Shown here: positions 35,755-44,157 of the stretch, piece after piece
Layout of the letters: every line of letters begins with the position of its first letter
Numbering within the stretch: position 1 is the first letter of the stretch
Source: Terriglobia bacterium
GTDB taxonomy: Bacteria > Acidobacteriota > Thermoanaerobaculia > Thermoanaerobaculales > Thermoanaerobaculaceae
Direction: 5' to 3'
Assembly: GCA_020073245.1 (NCBI GenBank)
Contig: JAIQFQ010000030.1
Coordinates: forward strand, 1 to 64,000
DNA length: 64,000 bases
Program-made: the position numbers and the translations under genes
Notes under the pieces: model-generated
What the model saw: the letters and a program-made list of their open reading frames with translations, nothing else
What the model was told of the DNA's origin: nothing
Databases searched by the model: none

Positions 35755-36699
35755 ATGCTCGACAGACTCAAGAGGTGGGCAACCGAGCGCGGGTACCTGG
35801 TCGCGTGGGGGCCGCTGGAGCTGGTGACGTCGGTGCAGGAGGAAGTCGCACGCCTCGGCACGTCAGGGGTGCTCGAGAGGGATTTCTACGCCAGCGAGCT
35901 GGGCTCTCTCGCCGACAGCCGGGCCAGCCGGACGCGGGGATTGGCGACGGCCCTGATGGTGGTCAAGCCCCGCCCGGCGCACACGGCGTCGTTCGACCTC
36001 GGCGGGAGGCGCATCGATGCCGTCCTGCCGCCGACCTACGTCCGCTACCGCCCGCTGTTCGAGGACGTCGCCGCCGACCTTCAGGCCGGCCCGCTTCGCG
36101 GAGCCCGGATCGAGCGCCTGATGGCGCCGCTGAAGTCGCTGGCCGTCCGCCTGGGCCTGGTGCGCTACGGCCGGAACAACGTGACGTACGCCCCCGGAAT
36201 GGGAAGCTACATCCAGCTCCTCGGCTTCCTGACGGATGCCTCGCTCCCGCTCCCCGACGGCTGGCGGCCGCAGGAGCCCACGCTGCTCCCCGAGTGTGAG
36301 GGGTGCGGCGTATGTCGCGCCGCCTGCCCGACCGGCGCCATCGCCCAGGACCGCGTCCTCCTGCACGCCGAGCGATGCCTGACGAACGTCAACGAGAACC
36401 CGGGTCCGTGGCCGGCCTTCGTGCCCACGCGGATCCACCACTGCCTGCTCGGCTGCCTCCGCTGCCAGCGGGCGTGCCCCGTCAACCCGAAGCTGCCGCT
36501 CGAGAGCACCGGCGTGGAGTTCAGCCGGGAGGAGACCGAGGCGCTGCTCGCGGACACCGGAGAGCACATCGCGCCGGTGTGGGACGGAGTGCGCGAGAAG
36601 CTCGAGCGGCTCGGCCAGCAGTACTCGGAAGCCGTGTTTGGGAGGAACCTGCGTGCGCTCGTCGAGGCCAGTCGTCTGAGAGCCGGGGTTCGCCTTTGA
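35755..36699 (+). CDS. Double 4Fe-4S ferredoxin-type protein (QueG-like)
   Basis: This is a 314-residue iron-sulfur protein. The ATG at 35755 follows GGAGGCACGC. Two ferredoxin motifs are near residues 180-245: CEGCGVCRAACPTGAI and CLLGCLRCQRACPVNPK. This arrangement matches the double-cluster-binding C-terminal part of epoxyqueuosine reductase and reductive-dehalogenase-like proteins. The N-terminal 170 residues are shorter than in QueG, and no cobalamin motif is apparent. Electron transfer to an unknown substrate is likely. The DUF3795 gene upstream may be a partner. Confidence 0.85.
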   Translation: MLDRLKRWATERGYLVAWGPLELVTSVQEEVARLGTSGVLERDFYASELGSLADSRASRTRGLATALMVVKPRPAHTASFDLGGRRIDAVLPPTYVRYRPLFEDVAADLQAGPLRGARIERLMAPLKSLAVRLGLVRYGRNNVTYAPGMGSYIQLLGFLTDASLPLPDGWRPQEPTLLPECEGCGVCRAACPTGAIAQDRVLLHAERCLTNVNENPGPWPAFVPTRIHHCLLGCLRCQRACPVNPKLPLESTGVEFSREETEALLADTGEHIAPVWDGVREKLERLGQQYSEAVFGRNLRALVEASRLRAGVRL

Positions 36700-36755
36700 G
36701 TCAAGACGGGCCTGGCCGCGCGGCTTCCCGGGCGAGCGCTCGGGACGGGAGGGCG

Positions 36756-37436
36756 ATGGCGAAGGAGGGCGCGCCGGGATGCGATGCGGTCCGGTTCGGC
36801 GGGGTCCGCACCCCGAGGGGCTACGTCTTCGAGCTCACCGGCGGAGCGCTGTGCCTCGACCTTCCGAACACGCTCGACAACCGAAGAGCACCCGCGCCCC
36901 GGGAGCTCCTCGCGAGCTACGAGGACGTCGTGGCCTGGGGCGTCCAGGCGGGCGCCGTCCCGAAGGCGACAGCGCGTGCGCTCCGGCAGGAGGCTCGGGC
37001 CCACCCCCGCCGCGCGGCGCGGGCGTTGGAGCAGGCGAGGCAGGCGCGCGAGGCGCTCTTCGCCGTGTTCTCGGCGGTGGCGCACGGCCGGGTGCCGCCG
37101 GTCGACGCGATGGAAGACCTCAACGCCGTTGTGCCGCACGCGTTCGGGTCGCGGCGGCTCGACCAGTCCGCCGGCTCGCCCGCCTGGGCCTGGGTCGAGC
37201 ACGATCCCCCTGATCTGGATCGCGTGCTGTGGCCGGTCGTGGTCTCTGCGGCCGAGCTCTTGACCTCGCCCGGGCTCGACCGCGTGCGTGAGTGCACCGG
37301 CGAGCGGTGTGCCTGGCTGTTCCTCGACCACAGCAAGAACAAGTCGCGTCGCTGGTGCGACATGACGGTCTGCGGCAACCGCACCAAGGCCCGCCGACAC
37401 TATGCGCGGGTCAGGAGCGGACGAACAGGCAAATAG
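36756..37436 (+). CDS. CGNR zinc-finger regulator with ABATE domain
   Basis: This is a 226-residue protein. The ATG at 36756 follows GACGGGAGGGCG; a start further upstream has no ribosome site. Residues about 20-160 have the ABATE-domain style (LTGGALCLDLPNTLDNR, YEDVVAWGVQAGAV). The C-terminal finger has the CGNR signature: ECTGERCAWLFLD and RRWCDMTVCGNRTKARRHYAR. Such proteins are presumed stress-responsive transcription factors. It is convergent with the NarL-type regulator at 37491. Confidence 0.9.
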   Translation: MAKEGAPGCDAVRFGGVRTPRGYVFELTGGALCLDLPNTLDNRRAPAPRELLASYEDVVAWGVQAGAVPKATARALRQEARAHPRRAARALEQARQAREALFAVFSAVAHGRVPPVDAMEDLNAVVPHAFGSRRLDQSAGSPAWAWVEHDPPDLDRVLWPVVVSAAELLTSPGLDRVRECTGERCAWLFLDHSKNKSRRWCDMTVCGNRTKARRHYARVRSGRTGK

Positions 37437-37444
37437 GAACGAAT

Positions 37445-37460
37445 CCCCACATCAGTGGGA
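37445..37460. terminator. Weak hairpin between convergent genes
   Basis: CCCAC and GTGGG pair across an ATCA loop in the 54-base gap between the CGNR gene and the response regulator. The stem is only five pairs and lacks a T-run, so it could serve as a weak bidirectional stop at best. Confidence 0.25.
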
Positions 37461-37490
37461 GCGGGATCGTGCCGCGACCGAAGACCCGCG

Positions 37491-38135
37491 TCACTGCAGG
37501 ACGCGGAGCTCGAAGGCGCGCAGCACCGCGCGGGTGCGGTCGCGCACGCCGAGCTTCGAGAGGACGCTGGAGATGTGGTTCTTCACCGTTCCGATCGCGA
37601 GGTGCAGGGCGCCGGCGATCTCGCGGTTGCTGCACCCGGCGGCGAGCAGGCGGAGAACGGCCCGCTCGCGCTCGGTCAGCGGATCGGGCGGGTCGAGCGC
37701 CGGGAAACGGCACGGCGCGCGCTCGAGGCCGTCGCGGACTCGGGCGGTGAGCGCGGGGCGGATCAGCTCGCCGCCGCCCGCCACGGTGCGGATCGCCTCC
37801 GCCAGATCCTCGAGCGTCACGTCCTTGAGCAGGAACCCGCGCGCGCCGGCGCGGATGCAGGCGAACATGGCCTCGTCGTCGTCGAAGGTCGTGAGCACGA
37901 GCACGGCGGGCGCGCTGCCGTCCGCGGCGAGCCGGCGCAGGACCTCGATCCCGTCCATGCGCGGCATGCGCACGTCGAGGAGGACGACGTCCGGGCGCAG
38001 CTCCGCAATCGCGGCGAGCGCCGCCTCACCGTCGGGCGCCTCGCCGGCCACCTCGATGTCGGGCACCAGGTCCAGGAGGCTCCGGATCCCCTGGCGCACG
38101 AGGTGCTGATCGTCGGCGAGGAGGACGCGGATCAC
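37491..38135 (-). CDS. NarL/LuxR-type response regulator
   Basis: This is a 214-residue response regulator. The receiver domain has D8-D9 (LLADDQ), the phospho-acceptor D54 (VVLLDVRMPRMDG), T/S at LTTFDDD and K104 (FLLKDV). The C-terminal LuxR-type helix-turn-helix is 'LTERERAVLRLLAAGCSNREIAGALHLAIGTVKNHISSVLSKLGV'-like in order, read in pieces: LTERERAVLRLLAAG, SNREIAGALHLA, GTVKNHISSVL. The start is GTG at 38135, overlapping the TGA of the sensor kinase gene (GTGA), so the pair is translationally coupled. The target genes are unknown; the divergent DUF5916 gene is a nearby candidate. Confidence 0.95.
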   Translation of the reverse strand: MIRVLLADDQHLVRQGIRSLLDLVPDIEVAGEAPDGEAALAAIAELRPDVVLLDVRMPRMDGIEVLRRLAADGSAPAVLVLTTFDDDEAMFACIRAGARGFLLKDVTLEDLAEAIRTVAGGGELIRPALTARVRDGLERAPCRFPALDPPDPLTERERAVLRLLAAGCSNREIAGALHLAIGTVKNHISSVLSKLGVRDRTRAVLRAFELRVLQ

Positions 38136-39283
38136 GCGGGGGCTCCGGGCGCGGGGAGTTGGACCGTGACCGCGAAACCCGGCGGGCCGGGCGCGAGCTC
38201 GAGCCGGCCGCGGAACAACTCGACGCGCTCGCGCAGCCCGCGCAGGCCGTGCCCTTCCTTGAGCTCCGGGCAACCGACTCCGTCATCGCGTACCGTCAGC
38301 AGCACGCCTGCGTCGGTGACCTTCACCGCGACCCAGACGTGCTCGGCCTCCGCGTGGCGCAGGGCATTGGTGATGAACTCCTGCACGCAGCGGACGGCGA
38401 CGTGGGTGCGCGCGGCGTCGAGCCCGTCCGCGCATCCCTCGAGCTCGATCGTGATCGCCGGCTTCTCGACGCCCCCGGCCAGGGCGTCGAGCGCCCGCCG
38501 GAGGTCGCCGGCCGGCTCCTCGCGCATCTCGCTCACGAGGCCGCGCAGCTCGCGGAGAAGGTCGCGCGTCACCGCCTGCCCCCGCTGGAGCGACTCGTGC
38601 AGCGCCGCGCCGCCCTGGTGCAGCGCCGCCTCGAGGTTGAGGCTCAACGCAGTGAGGCGGTGCCCCATGCCGTCGTGGAGCTCGCGCGCCAGGCGGAGCC
38701 GCTCCGTTGTGCGGCCGGAGCGCACGAGCAGGTCGTGCATGCTGCGCAGCTCGGCGTTCGCCTGGGCCAGCTCGACGCGGGCCTTGGCCTCGCTGCGCGC
38801 GAGGTGGGCCAGGAGGACGGCGAGCCCCTGCAGCGCGCCGCTGACGAGTGTGACCCCCAGCCACATGAAGTGCTGTGAGAGCGGGACCGCCGCGATCCCC
38901 AGCACCAGCGTCTGGCCGGTGCACCACAGGAACGACGCCCGCAGCGACCACACTCGGGCGGCCTGCCAGGCGGTAAAGACGAGGAGGAAGCCGGCCACGA
39001 CCGAGCCCCAGGTGCGCACCAGGTACGCCGCCGCGCCGACCTCGACCGCGAGCAGGGCGACGAACACGGTCGCGCCCCACCTCGTCCGCACCGACATGTA
39101 CTCGCTCGCGAGGTACGACCCGCCGCAGCATGCGAGCGCGGCCGCCCACCCGAGCAGGCAGCTCAGCTGCAGCCATTCGGTGTGCTGCAGGATCGTCTCG
39201 ACCACAATCCCCACGCCGACGAGACCCCACATCCCGGCGGCGAGCCGCCGCGTCCACGCCGAGAGGTCTTCGGTCGGTTCCAC
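38132..39283 (-). CDS. NarL-type sensor histidine kinase (HisKA_3)
   Basis: This is a 383-residue inner-membrane sensor. The first 160 residues form about five or six hydrophobic helices with no large periplasmic loop, so it may sense the membrane itself or an interacting protein. The dimerisation/phosphoacceptor helix is ARELHDGMGHRLTALSLN with H203. The HATPase region has the N-box in CVQEFITNALRHAEAEHV, the G1 box DDGVG and the G2 text GHGLRGLRERVE. The partner regulator overlaps by four bases. The start at 39283 leaves 119 bases to the divergent DUF5916 gene. Confidence 0.93.
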   Translation of the reverse strand: MEPTEDLSAWTRRLAAGMWGLVGVGIVVETILQHTEWLQLSCLLGWAAALACCGGSYLASEYMSVRTRWGATVFVALLAVEVGAAAYLVRTWGSVVAGFLLVFTAWQAARVWSLRASFLWCTGQTLVLGIAAVPLSQHFMWLGVTLVSGALQGLAVLLAHLARSEAKARVELAQANAELRSMHDLLVRSGRTTERLRLARELHDGMGHRLTALSLNLEAALHQGGAALHESLQRGQAVTRDLLRELRGLVSEMREEPAGDLRRALDALAGGVEKPAITIELEGCADGLDAARTHVAVRCVQEFITNALRHAEAEHVWVAVKVTDAGVLLTVRDDGVGCPELKEGHGLRGLRERVELFRGRLELAPGPPGFAVTVQLPAPGAPA

Positions 39284-39402
39284 GCTCCAAATATAGGCCC
39301 CTTTTCCGGCCCGCGGGGGTGCCGAAAGTCACGGGTGCGGTCACGACCTCCGGCACATGCGCGCCCGCGCCCGTTTCCCGACCATTCCGGGTGGAGGCGA
39401 CG

Positions 39403-41811
39403 ATGCGCATCACTCCGGCGGCGTTCGCGGTGCTGCTGCTGCCCGGAATCGTCCGTGCCGAGACGGCACCGCGGCCGGCGGTCGTCACGGTGCGGGCGAC
39501 GGGGGCGATCCGAATCGATGGGCGGCTCGACGAGCCGGACTGGCAGCGCGCGCCGGTGACGATGGGATTCCGGCAGTGGTCGCCCGATTGGGGCGCCGCG
39601 TCGCGCCTGCGCACCGAGGTGCGCGTCCTTTTCGACGACCGCTTCGTGTACGTCGGGGCACGGATGTTCAACCCGGCGGGCGCGGCGGGCGTGGTGGGTC
39701 TCACGCATCGGCGCGACTACCAGAGCGACAGCGACTGGCTCGGCGTGTACATCGACTCGCTCCAGGACGGCCGCACCGCGCACGCCTTCCGCGTCAACCC
39801 GGCCAACGTGCAGATCGACCTCATCAACTATGACGGCGAGTCGGAGGACACGGGCTGGGACGCGGTGTGGGAGAGCGGCGCCGCGGTGGACGCCGACGGC
39901 TGGACGGCGGAGCTGCGGATCCCGATCGACGTCCTGCCGTTCCGCAACGGCGGACGGCCCCAGCGGTGGGGGATCTACTTCGACCGCTTCAACGTGAAGC
40001 CCGCCGAGTGCAGCGCGAACATGGTGACTCCCCGCGGCGTCCTGGGGTTCGTGAATCACTTCCCGGTGCTCGAGGGCTTCGAGCCGGCCAAGATGCCGAT
40101 GCGGCGCGAGCTGATCCCGTACGTGTCGGTTCGGGACAAGACGACCACGGCGCCGCCGCTCGACGACCGGGGGACGTCGGCGGACGCCGGGCTCGACGCG
40201 CGGCTCGGCCTCTCCTTCGGCGAGCTCGACCTTGCCGTGCGCCCGGACTTCGGCCAGGTCGAGGTGGACGAGCAGGTGCTCAACCTCTCCACGTCGGAGA
40301 CGTTCCTCCCGGAGAAGCGCCCGTTCTTCGTCGAGGGGTCGGAGGTGTTCAGGATCGTCGGACCAACACTGTTCTACAGCCGCCGGATCGGGCGCGCGCT
40401 GCCGGAGCCGGAGTCCCCGCCCGGCGCCTCGCTCGCGGAGCGCCCGCTCGCGGCGGACATCCTCGCCGCGGCGAAGTTCACCGGCACGTCGGAGAAGGGG
40501 TTCACGCTCGGCCTCCTCGGCGCCGTGAGCGAGGGGGAGAACGCCACCTTCCGCGACGCCTCCGGCGACACCTTCCGGCAGCGCGTCGAACGACCGGCGG
40601 ACTTCGAGGTGGTGCGGGGCTTCCAGCGGCTCGACACGCGCGGCTCCTACGTCGGCGGGATCGTGACCCACGCCGGTTGGCACGGCGCCGGCGGCCGGGA
40701 CTCGCTGCTCGGCGCGGCGGACTTCCTTTGGAAGCTGCCGAACGGCCGCACGCAGATCGACAGCCTGGTGGCTGGCAGCCGCGCAGGCACCCCGGGCGCG
40801 ATGCAGAGCGGCTTTCAGGCACGGTTCAACATCCAGCACACCTTCAAGATACCCTGGACGCTCGCATTGCTGGCGGCGACCACGACGCGGGAGTACAGCC
40901 CCAACGATCTCGGCTACCTCGACCGGACGGACTTCACCTGGACCGGCGCCACCCTCTCGCGGGGGTGGGACCGCCGCTGGCACTCGCTGCGCAACTGGAG
41001 CGTGAGCTTCCTGGCCGAGCAGGGGGACGACCGCGCCGGCCGTCCGTACTGGCGCAACGTGGACGCGAAGGCGGCGACCGAGTTCACCAACGAGTGGACG
41101 GCGTCGCTCGAGGCCGCCTTGCGCCTGCCGAGCTGGGACGACCGCGAGCTGCGCACCTATATGGACCCGGTGAAGAAGTACCTCCGCCGCCCGGCGGAGC
41201 CGTACCTCGCCGCGGCCGTCGGCACGGCGACGCAGAAGCCGTGGTCGGTGTCGTTCAAGGTTGAGCGACTGGACGAGGAAAGCGGCCCCACGACCTGGCT
41301 CACGCTTGCGCAGACGATCCGCCCCGTGCCCCGCATCGAGATCGGCCTCAACACACTGCTCATCCGGCAGGCCGGGGGGGTGCGCTGGCTGGAGACCGTC
41401 CCGGGCGCGAACCCGACGGTGGGGACCCGGCGCCTGTCGCACCTCGAGCAGGTCCTGCGCGTCTCGTACGCGTTCACGCCGCGCCTCACGCTCCAGCTCT
41501 TCAGCGAGTGGTTCGACGCGAACTGGGCGTACCGCGACATCCGGGCCTGGGCGGACGACGGTGTCCTGGCGCCCGCGACGGCGACGGGACCGACGGCGTT
41601 CTCCTCCCGCTCATGGGCGCTCGACGTCGTCGGCCGGTGGGAGTTCCGCCCCGGCTCGGCCGCCTACCTCGTCTTCACCCGGGGCGTCACTGCCCCACCC
41701 GGTGACGTCGCCAACGATCACGGCGGAATCAGCCCCTACCGTGACATCGCGTCGCTGAGCCGGCTGCCCGCACAATCGGTGATCCAGCTCAAGGTGAGCT
41801 GGTGGTTGTGA
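39403..41811 (+). CDS. DUF5916 outer-membrane protein with N-terminal CBM9-like domain
   Basis: This is an 802-residue exported protein. The ATG at 39403 follows GGAGGCGACG and opens a signal peptide (PAAFAVLLLPGIVRAE). Residues about 30-220 are a carbohydrate-binding family 9 / DOMON-like domain: ATGAIRIDGRLDEPDWQRAP, VRVLFDDRFVYVGARMF, WTAELRIPIDVLPFRN. The rest is a DUF5916 region with many amphipathic strands and an aromatic C-terminus (VIQLKVSWWL), the mark of an outer-membrane beta-barrel. The motif FLPEKRPFFVEGSEVF is typical of DUF5916. The function is unknown; binding of a sugar or other small molecule is inferred. It is divergent from the two-component system, with a 119-base shared promoter region. 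Confidence 0.88.
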   Translation: MRITPAAFAVLLLPGIVRAETAPRPAVVTVRATGAIRIDGRLDEPDWQRAPVTMGFRQWSPDWGAASRLRTEVRVLFDDRFVYVGARMFNPAGAAGVVGLTHRRDYQSDSDWLGVYIDSLQDGRTAHAFRVNPANVQIDLINYDGESEDTGWDAVWESGAAVDADGWTAELRIPIDVLPFRNGGRPQRWGIYFDRFNVKPAECSANMVTPRGVLGFVNHFPVLEGFEPAKMPMRRELIPYVSVRDKTTTAPPLDDRGTSADAGLDARLGLSFGELDLAVRPDFGQVEVDEQVLNLSTSETFLPEKRPFFVEGSEVFRIVGPTLFYSRRIGRALPEPESPPGASLAERPLAADILAAAKFTGTSEKGFTLGLLGAVSEGENATFRDASGDTFRQRVERPADFEVVRGFQRLDTRGSYVGGIVTHAGWHGAGGRDSLLGAADFLWKLPNGRTQIDSLVAGSRAGTPGAMQSGFQARFNIQHTFKIPWTLALLAATTTREYSPNDLGYLDRTDFTWTGATLSRGWDRRWHSLRNWSVSFLAEQGDDRAGRPYWRNVDAKAATEFTNEWTASLEAALRLPSWDDRELRTYMDPVKKYLRRPAEPYLAAAVGTATQKPWSVSFKVERLDEESGPTTWLTLAQTIRPVPRIEIGLNTLLIRQAGGVRWLETVPGANPTVGTRRLSHLEQVLRVSYAFTPRLTLQLFSEWFDANWAYRDIRAWADDGVLAPATATGPTAFSSRSWALDVVGRWEFRPGSAAYLVFTRGVTAPPGDVANDHGGISPYRDIASLSRLPAQSVIQLKVSWWL

Positions 41812-41884
41812 GGCTGTCGTGCTCTCCATGTGGCGATCGTGCCGGCCGGACGGCGACCGCGTGGCCGCCCGGTCGGCTTCGCCG

Positions 41885-42649
41885 CTACTTCGCCGTGGGG
41901 ATGTAGCTGAGGTCGGGCCGGTAGCGGATGAGCTCCGAGTAGGTGTGGGTCGTGTTGCCCACCACCGCCTGAACAAGGGCGACGGACCTCTGCGGGCCGT
42001 AGACCTCCGCGAGCGCCTGGCTGAGGGTCTTCGCCTGTGGCTCCATATCGGCCCAGCTGGCGCGAGCCGTGACGAGCACGAACGCGGGGCCCTTTCCGCC
42101 GCTCACCAGCCTGTACCAGAACGAGTGCACCGGCCAGTCAGCCTTGTCGAGAGCCGTCTTCGCTTCCTTGATGGCGCCCAGGAACGCCTCGACCCCGTCC
42201 GGCTTGACGTAGAAGTGAGTCACCTGAGCCATCGGTGATGGCCCCTTGCCGGCGGGCGGCCGGCTCGCGTCGGGGATGAGCTCGTAGTAGGCCGTGAACT
42301 CGGATTCGATGCTCGGGCCCATGTTCACATCGGCGTCGGCGGTGTCGGCCTGTTCCAGCTTCTCCCAGGCGTCGAAGTCCTTCCACTGGTGGCCGAACGT
42401 GCCGGTCATGTACGTCCCCTCGTGCTCGCCGCTGATGGTCTCCCACGTGAACCACGACCAGGCGTCGTTCGCCTTGCGGTGGAACTCGAAGTGCTTCTTC
42501 CGCCCCTGTTCGAACTGCGCCGCCGCGCCGGGTTTGGGCCTGAAGAAACCGATCCGGGCGATCGTTCCGGGCTTCTCCTGCGCGAGCGCGGGCAGGGACA
42601 GCACCGACGCCATCAATGTTGCGCACATCGACATCTCGAGCTTTCTCAT
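41885..42649 (-). CDS. Exported protein with two ferredoxin-like (dimeric alpha/beta barrel) repeats
   Basis: This is a 254-residue protein. The ATG at 42649 follows GGAGGAGGCTTCG and opens a signal peptide ending LPALAQE. Two similar halves follow: 'IARIGFFRPKPGAAAQFEQG' with FEFHRKANDAWSWFTWE, and VTHFYVKPDGVEAFLGAIKE with DKADWPVHSFWYRLVS. Each has the strand-helix-strand look of an ABM/dimeric alpha-beta barrel module. No cofactor site is apparent. Function unknown. It is tail to tail with the DUF5916 gene (73-base gap). Confidence 0.75.
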   Translation of the reverse strand: MRKLEMSMCATLMASVLSLPALAQEKPGTIARIGFFRPKPGAAAQFEQGRKKHFEFHRKANDAWSWFTWETISGEHEGTYMTGTFGHQWKDFDAWEKLEQADTADADVNMGPSIESEFTAYYELIPDASRPPAGKGPSPMAQVTHFYVKPDGVEAFLGAIKEAKTALDKADWPVHSFWYRLVSGGKGPAFVLVTARASWADMEPQAKTLSQALAEVYGPQRSVALVQAVVGNTTHTYSELIRYRPDLSYIPTAK

Positions 42650-42988
42650 CGAAGCCTCCTCCATCGGGTTTTGACGTGAAAGGGTAGGCCACGGCGAGAT
42701 TATTCCCGCCCAGGTCCGGAAGCACCTCGCGCCCACCGCCAGAAAGCTCAGGGTGCATTCGTGCGAGAGCCGTGTCGTCCTGTGCAGGGGCGGCCGTCGC
42801 AGCTGGCCGCTCCGGGGTAGGTGTCAGGTCCGGCGAGTTGATCAGACGGGTGGGGCGCGGTCACCCCCCTCCGGTCCGGGTCCGGGTCGGGGAGCCCCGG
42901 CCATCCGCTCGGACCCCACAAGCTCCACGTCGGCCGCCCTGCAATAATTCCCCTCGGCCTGCGTCCTGAGAGGCGAAGGAGCCACGTC
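42650..42988. other. Divergent intergenic region
   Basis: 339 bases between the minus-strand exported protein and the plus-strand sigma factor; promoters for both probably lie here. The segment CAATAATTCCCC at 42942-42953 is an AT-rich patch. No ORF with a ribosome site was seen. Confidence 0.45.
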
Positions 42989-43528
42989 GTGCCCCATGGT
43001 CGGATCGCTGAGTTCTTCAAAACGGAATACGGCCGGCTGGTGAGCTACACCCGAGGCCTGCTGTCGCAGGCCGCCGATCTGGACGCGGAGGACGTCGTGC
43101 AAAGCGTTCTGGTGCAGGTCCTGGACCGTTCCGACCCCAGCGTTCCGCTGGAGAACCTCGCTGCGTACGTCTATGCCGCCCTGCGCAACCGCGTCGTGGA
43201 CCACTTCCGCCGGCGCAGGCCGGAGGAGTCGCTGGACGCGGAACGCGGGCCGGAAGGGGCCGGGCTCACCCTGCGGGACCTCCTGTGGGACCAGCACGCG
43301 GACGCACTCACGGTCCTGGAGGACCGCGAGTGGCGCCTGGCCCTGTTCAAGGCGATCCGCGCGCTGAGCGAAACCGAACAGGACGTGCTGATCGCAACCG
43401 AGTTCGAGGGCCGGAAGTTCCGGGAGCTGTCCGAGGAGTGGGGCGTCCCGCTCAACACCCTGCTGTCCAGGAAGGCGCGCGCCCTCAAGAAACTGAACCA
43501 AGCACTGGTCGCTTGGAGAACCGCGTAA
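42989..43528 (+). CDS. ECF-type RNA polymerase sigma factor
   Basis: This is a 179-residue sigma-70 family ECF factor. The start is GTG at 42989 after GAAGGAGCCACGTC. Region 2 is at residues about 8-70 (FFKTEYGRLVSYTRGLL, LDAEDVVQSVLVQVL, AAYVYAALRNRVVDHFRRRR), and region 4 is at about 120-175 (ALSETEQDVLIATEFEGRKFRELSEEW, LNTLLSRKARALKKLN). The gene directly downstream (13-base gap) encodes a small membrane protein. That pairing suggests a sigma/anti-sigma or sigma/effector unit, but the partner lacks a recognised anti-sigma domain. Confidence 0.92.
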   Translation: MPHGRIAEFFKTEYGRLVSYTRGLLSQAADLDAEDVVQSVLVQVLDRSDPSVPLENLAAYVYAALRNRVVDHFRRRRPEESLDAERGPEGAGLTLRDLLWDQHADALTVLEDREWRLALFKAIRALSETEQDVLIATEFEGRKFRELSEEWGVPLNTLLSRKARALKKLNQALVAWRTA

Positions 43529-43541
43529 GGAGGAACACGTC

Positions 43542-43952
43542 ATGCGAAACGGATACGGACATCGTAGATGGGGAGTCGAAAGGATCGTGGCGGTCGTCGT
43601 GGGCGGGTTGGCCATGGCCGCCGTGCTGGGGCTTGGGCTCGGCTGGCTCGTGCAGTACCTGTGGAACGTCACGGTCGTCAAACTGTTCGCGTTTCCGGCG
43701 ATCACGTACTGGCAGGCGGTCGGGCTCTTCGTCTTGGCCAAGTTGTTCTTCGGCGGGATGGGCCTCCACGGCAACGGCCATCATCACCGCAGGCGGGGTC
43801 CTTGGGGCGCGCGCGGGATGGGATACGAGAGATGCGGCGGGCGCCACGAGATGTTCGATCGTTTCTGGGAGGAGGAGGGGGAGAAGGCCTTCGACGCCTA
43901 TCTCGAGCGGGTGCGGTCCGAGGGCAGGGAACCGAAGGAACCGGGGAACTAG
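43542..43952 (+). CDS. Small His-rich membrane protein, partner of the ECF sigma gene
   Basis: This is a 136-residue protein whose ATG follows GTAAGGAGGAACACGTC, 13 bases after the sigma factor stop. It has two hydrophobic helices (about 14-42 and 57-73), the second preceded by AITYWQAVGLFVLAKLFFGG, then a His/Arg-rich stretch (GNGHHHRRRGP) and an acidic helical C-terminus (FWEEEGEKAFDAYLERVR). I recall similar TYWQAxGLxxLxKxLFGG proteins next to ECF sigma genes in other environmental bacteria. The function is unknown; metal sensing or sigma restraint are guesses. Confidence 0.8.
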   Translation: MRNGYGHRRWGVERIVAVVVGGLAMAAVLGLGLGWLVQYLWNVTVVKLFAFPAITYWQAVGLFVLAKLFFGGMGLHGNGHHHRRRGPWGARGMGYERCGGRHEMFDRFWEEEGEKAFDAYLERVRSEGREPKEPGN

Positions 43953-44157
43953 GCGGAGTCCCCCTACGCGATCGGCTCCGCCATCGTCATGGACGATTCC
44001 ATCCGAACTGCTCCCGAAGGTGCCACTTTCGGGAGCACGTTCAACCCGATGATCCGGCGCTCGCCTATGCCCGATGGATTTCCAGACAACCGCCTCAGTT
44101 CGAGGCGGCCCGCGGCGAGGACCGACGATCCCTCCCGCGACCCAACCGCCCGTCCAC

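Noticed and set aside
39163..41442. Minus-strand open frame over the DUF5916 gene
   Set aside because: No ribosome site or recognisable domain; the plus strand has signal peptide, family motifs and barrel end.
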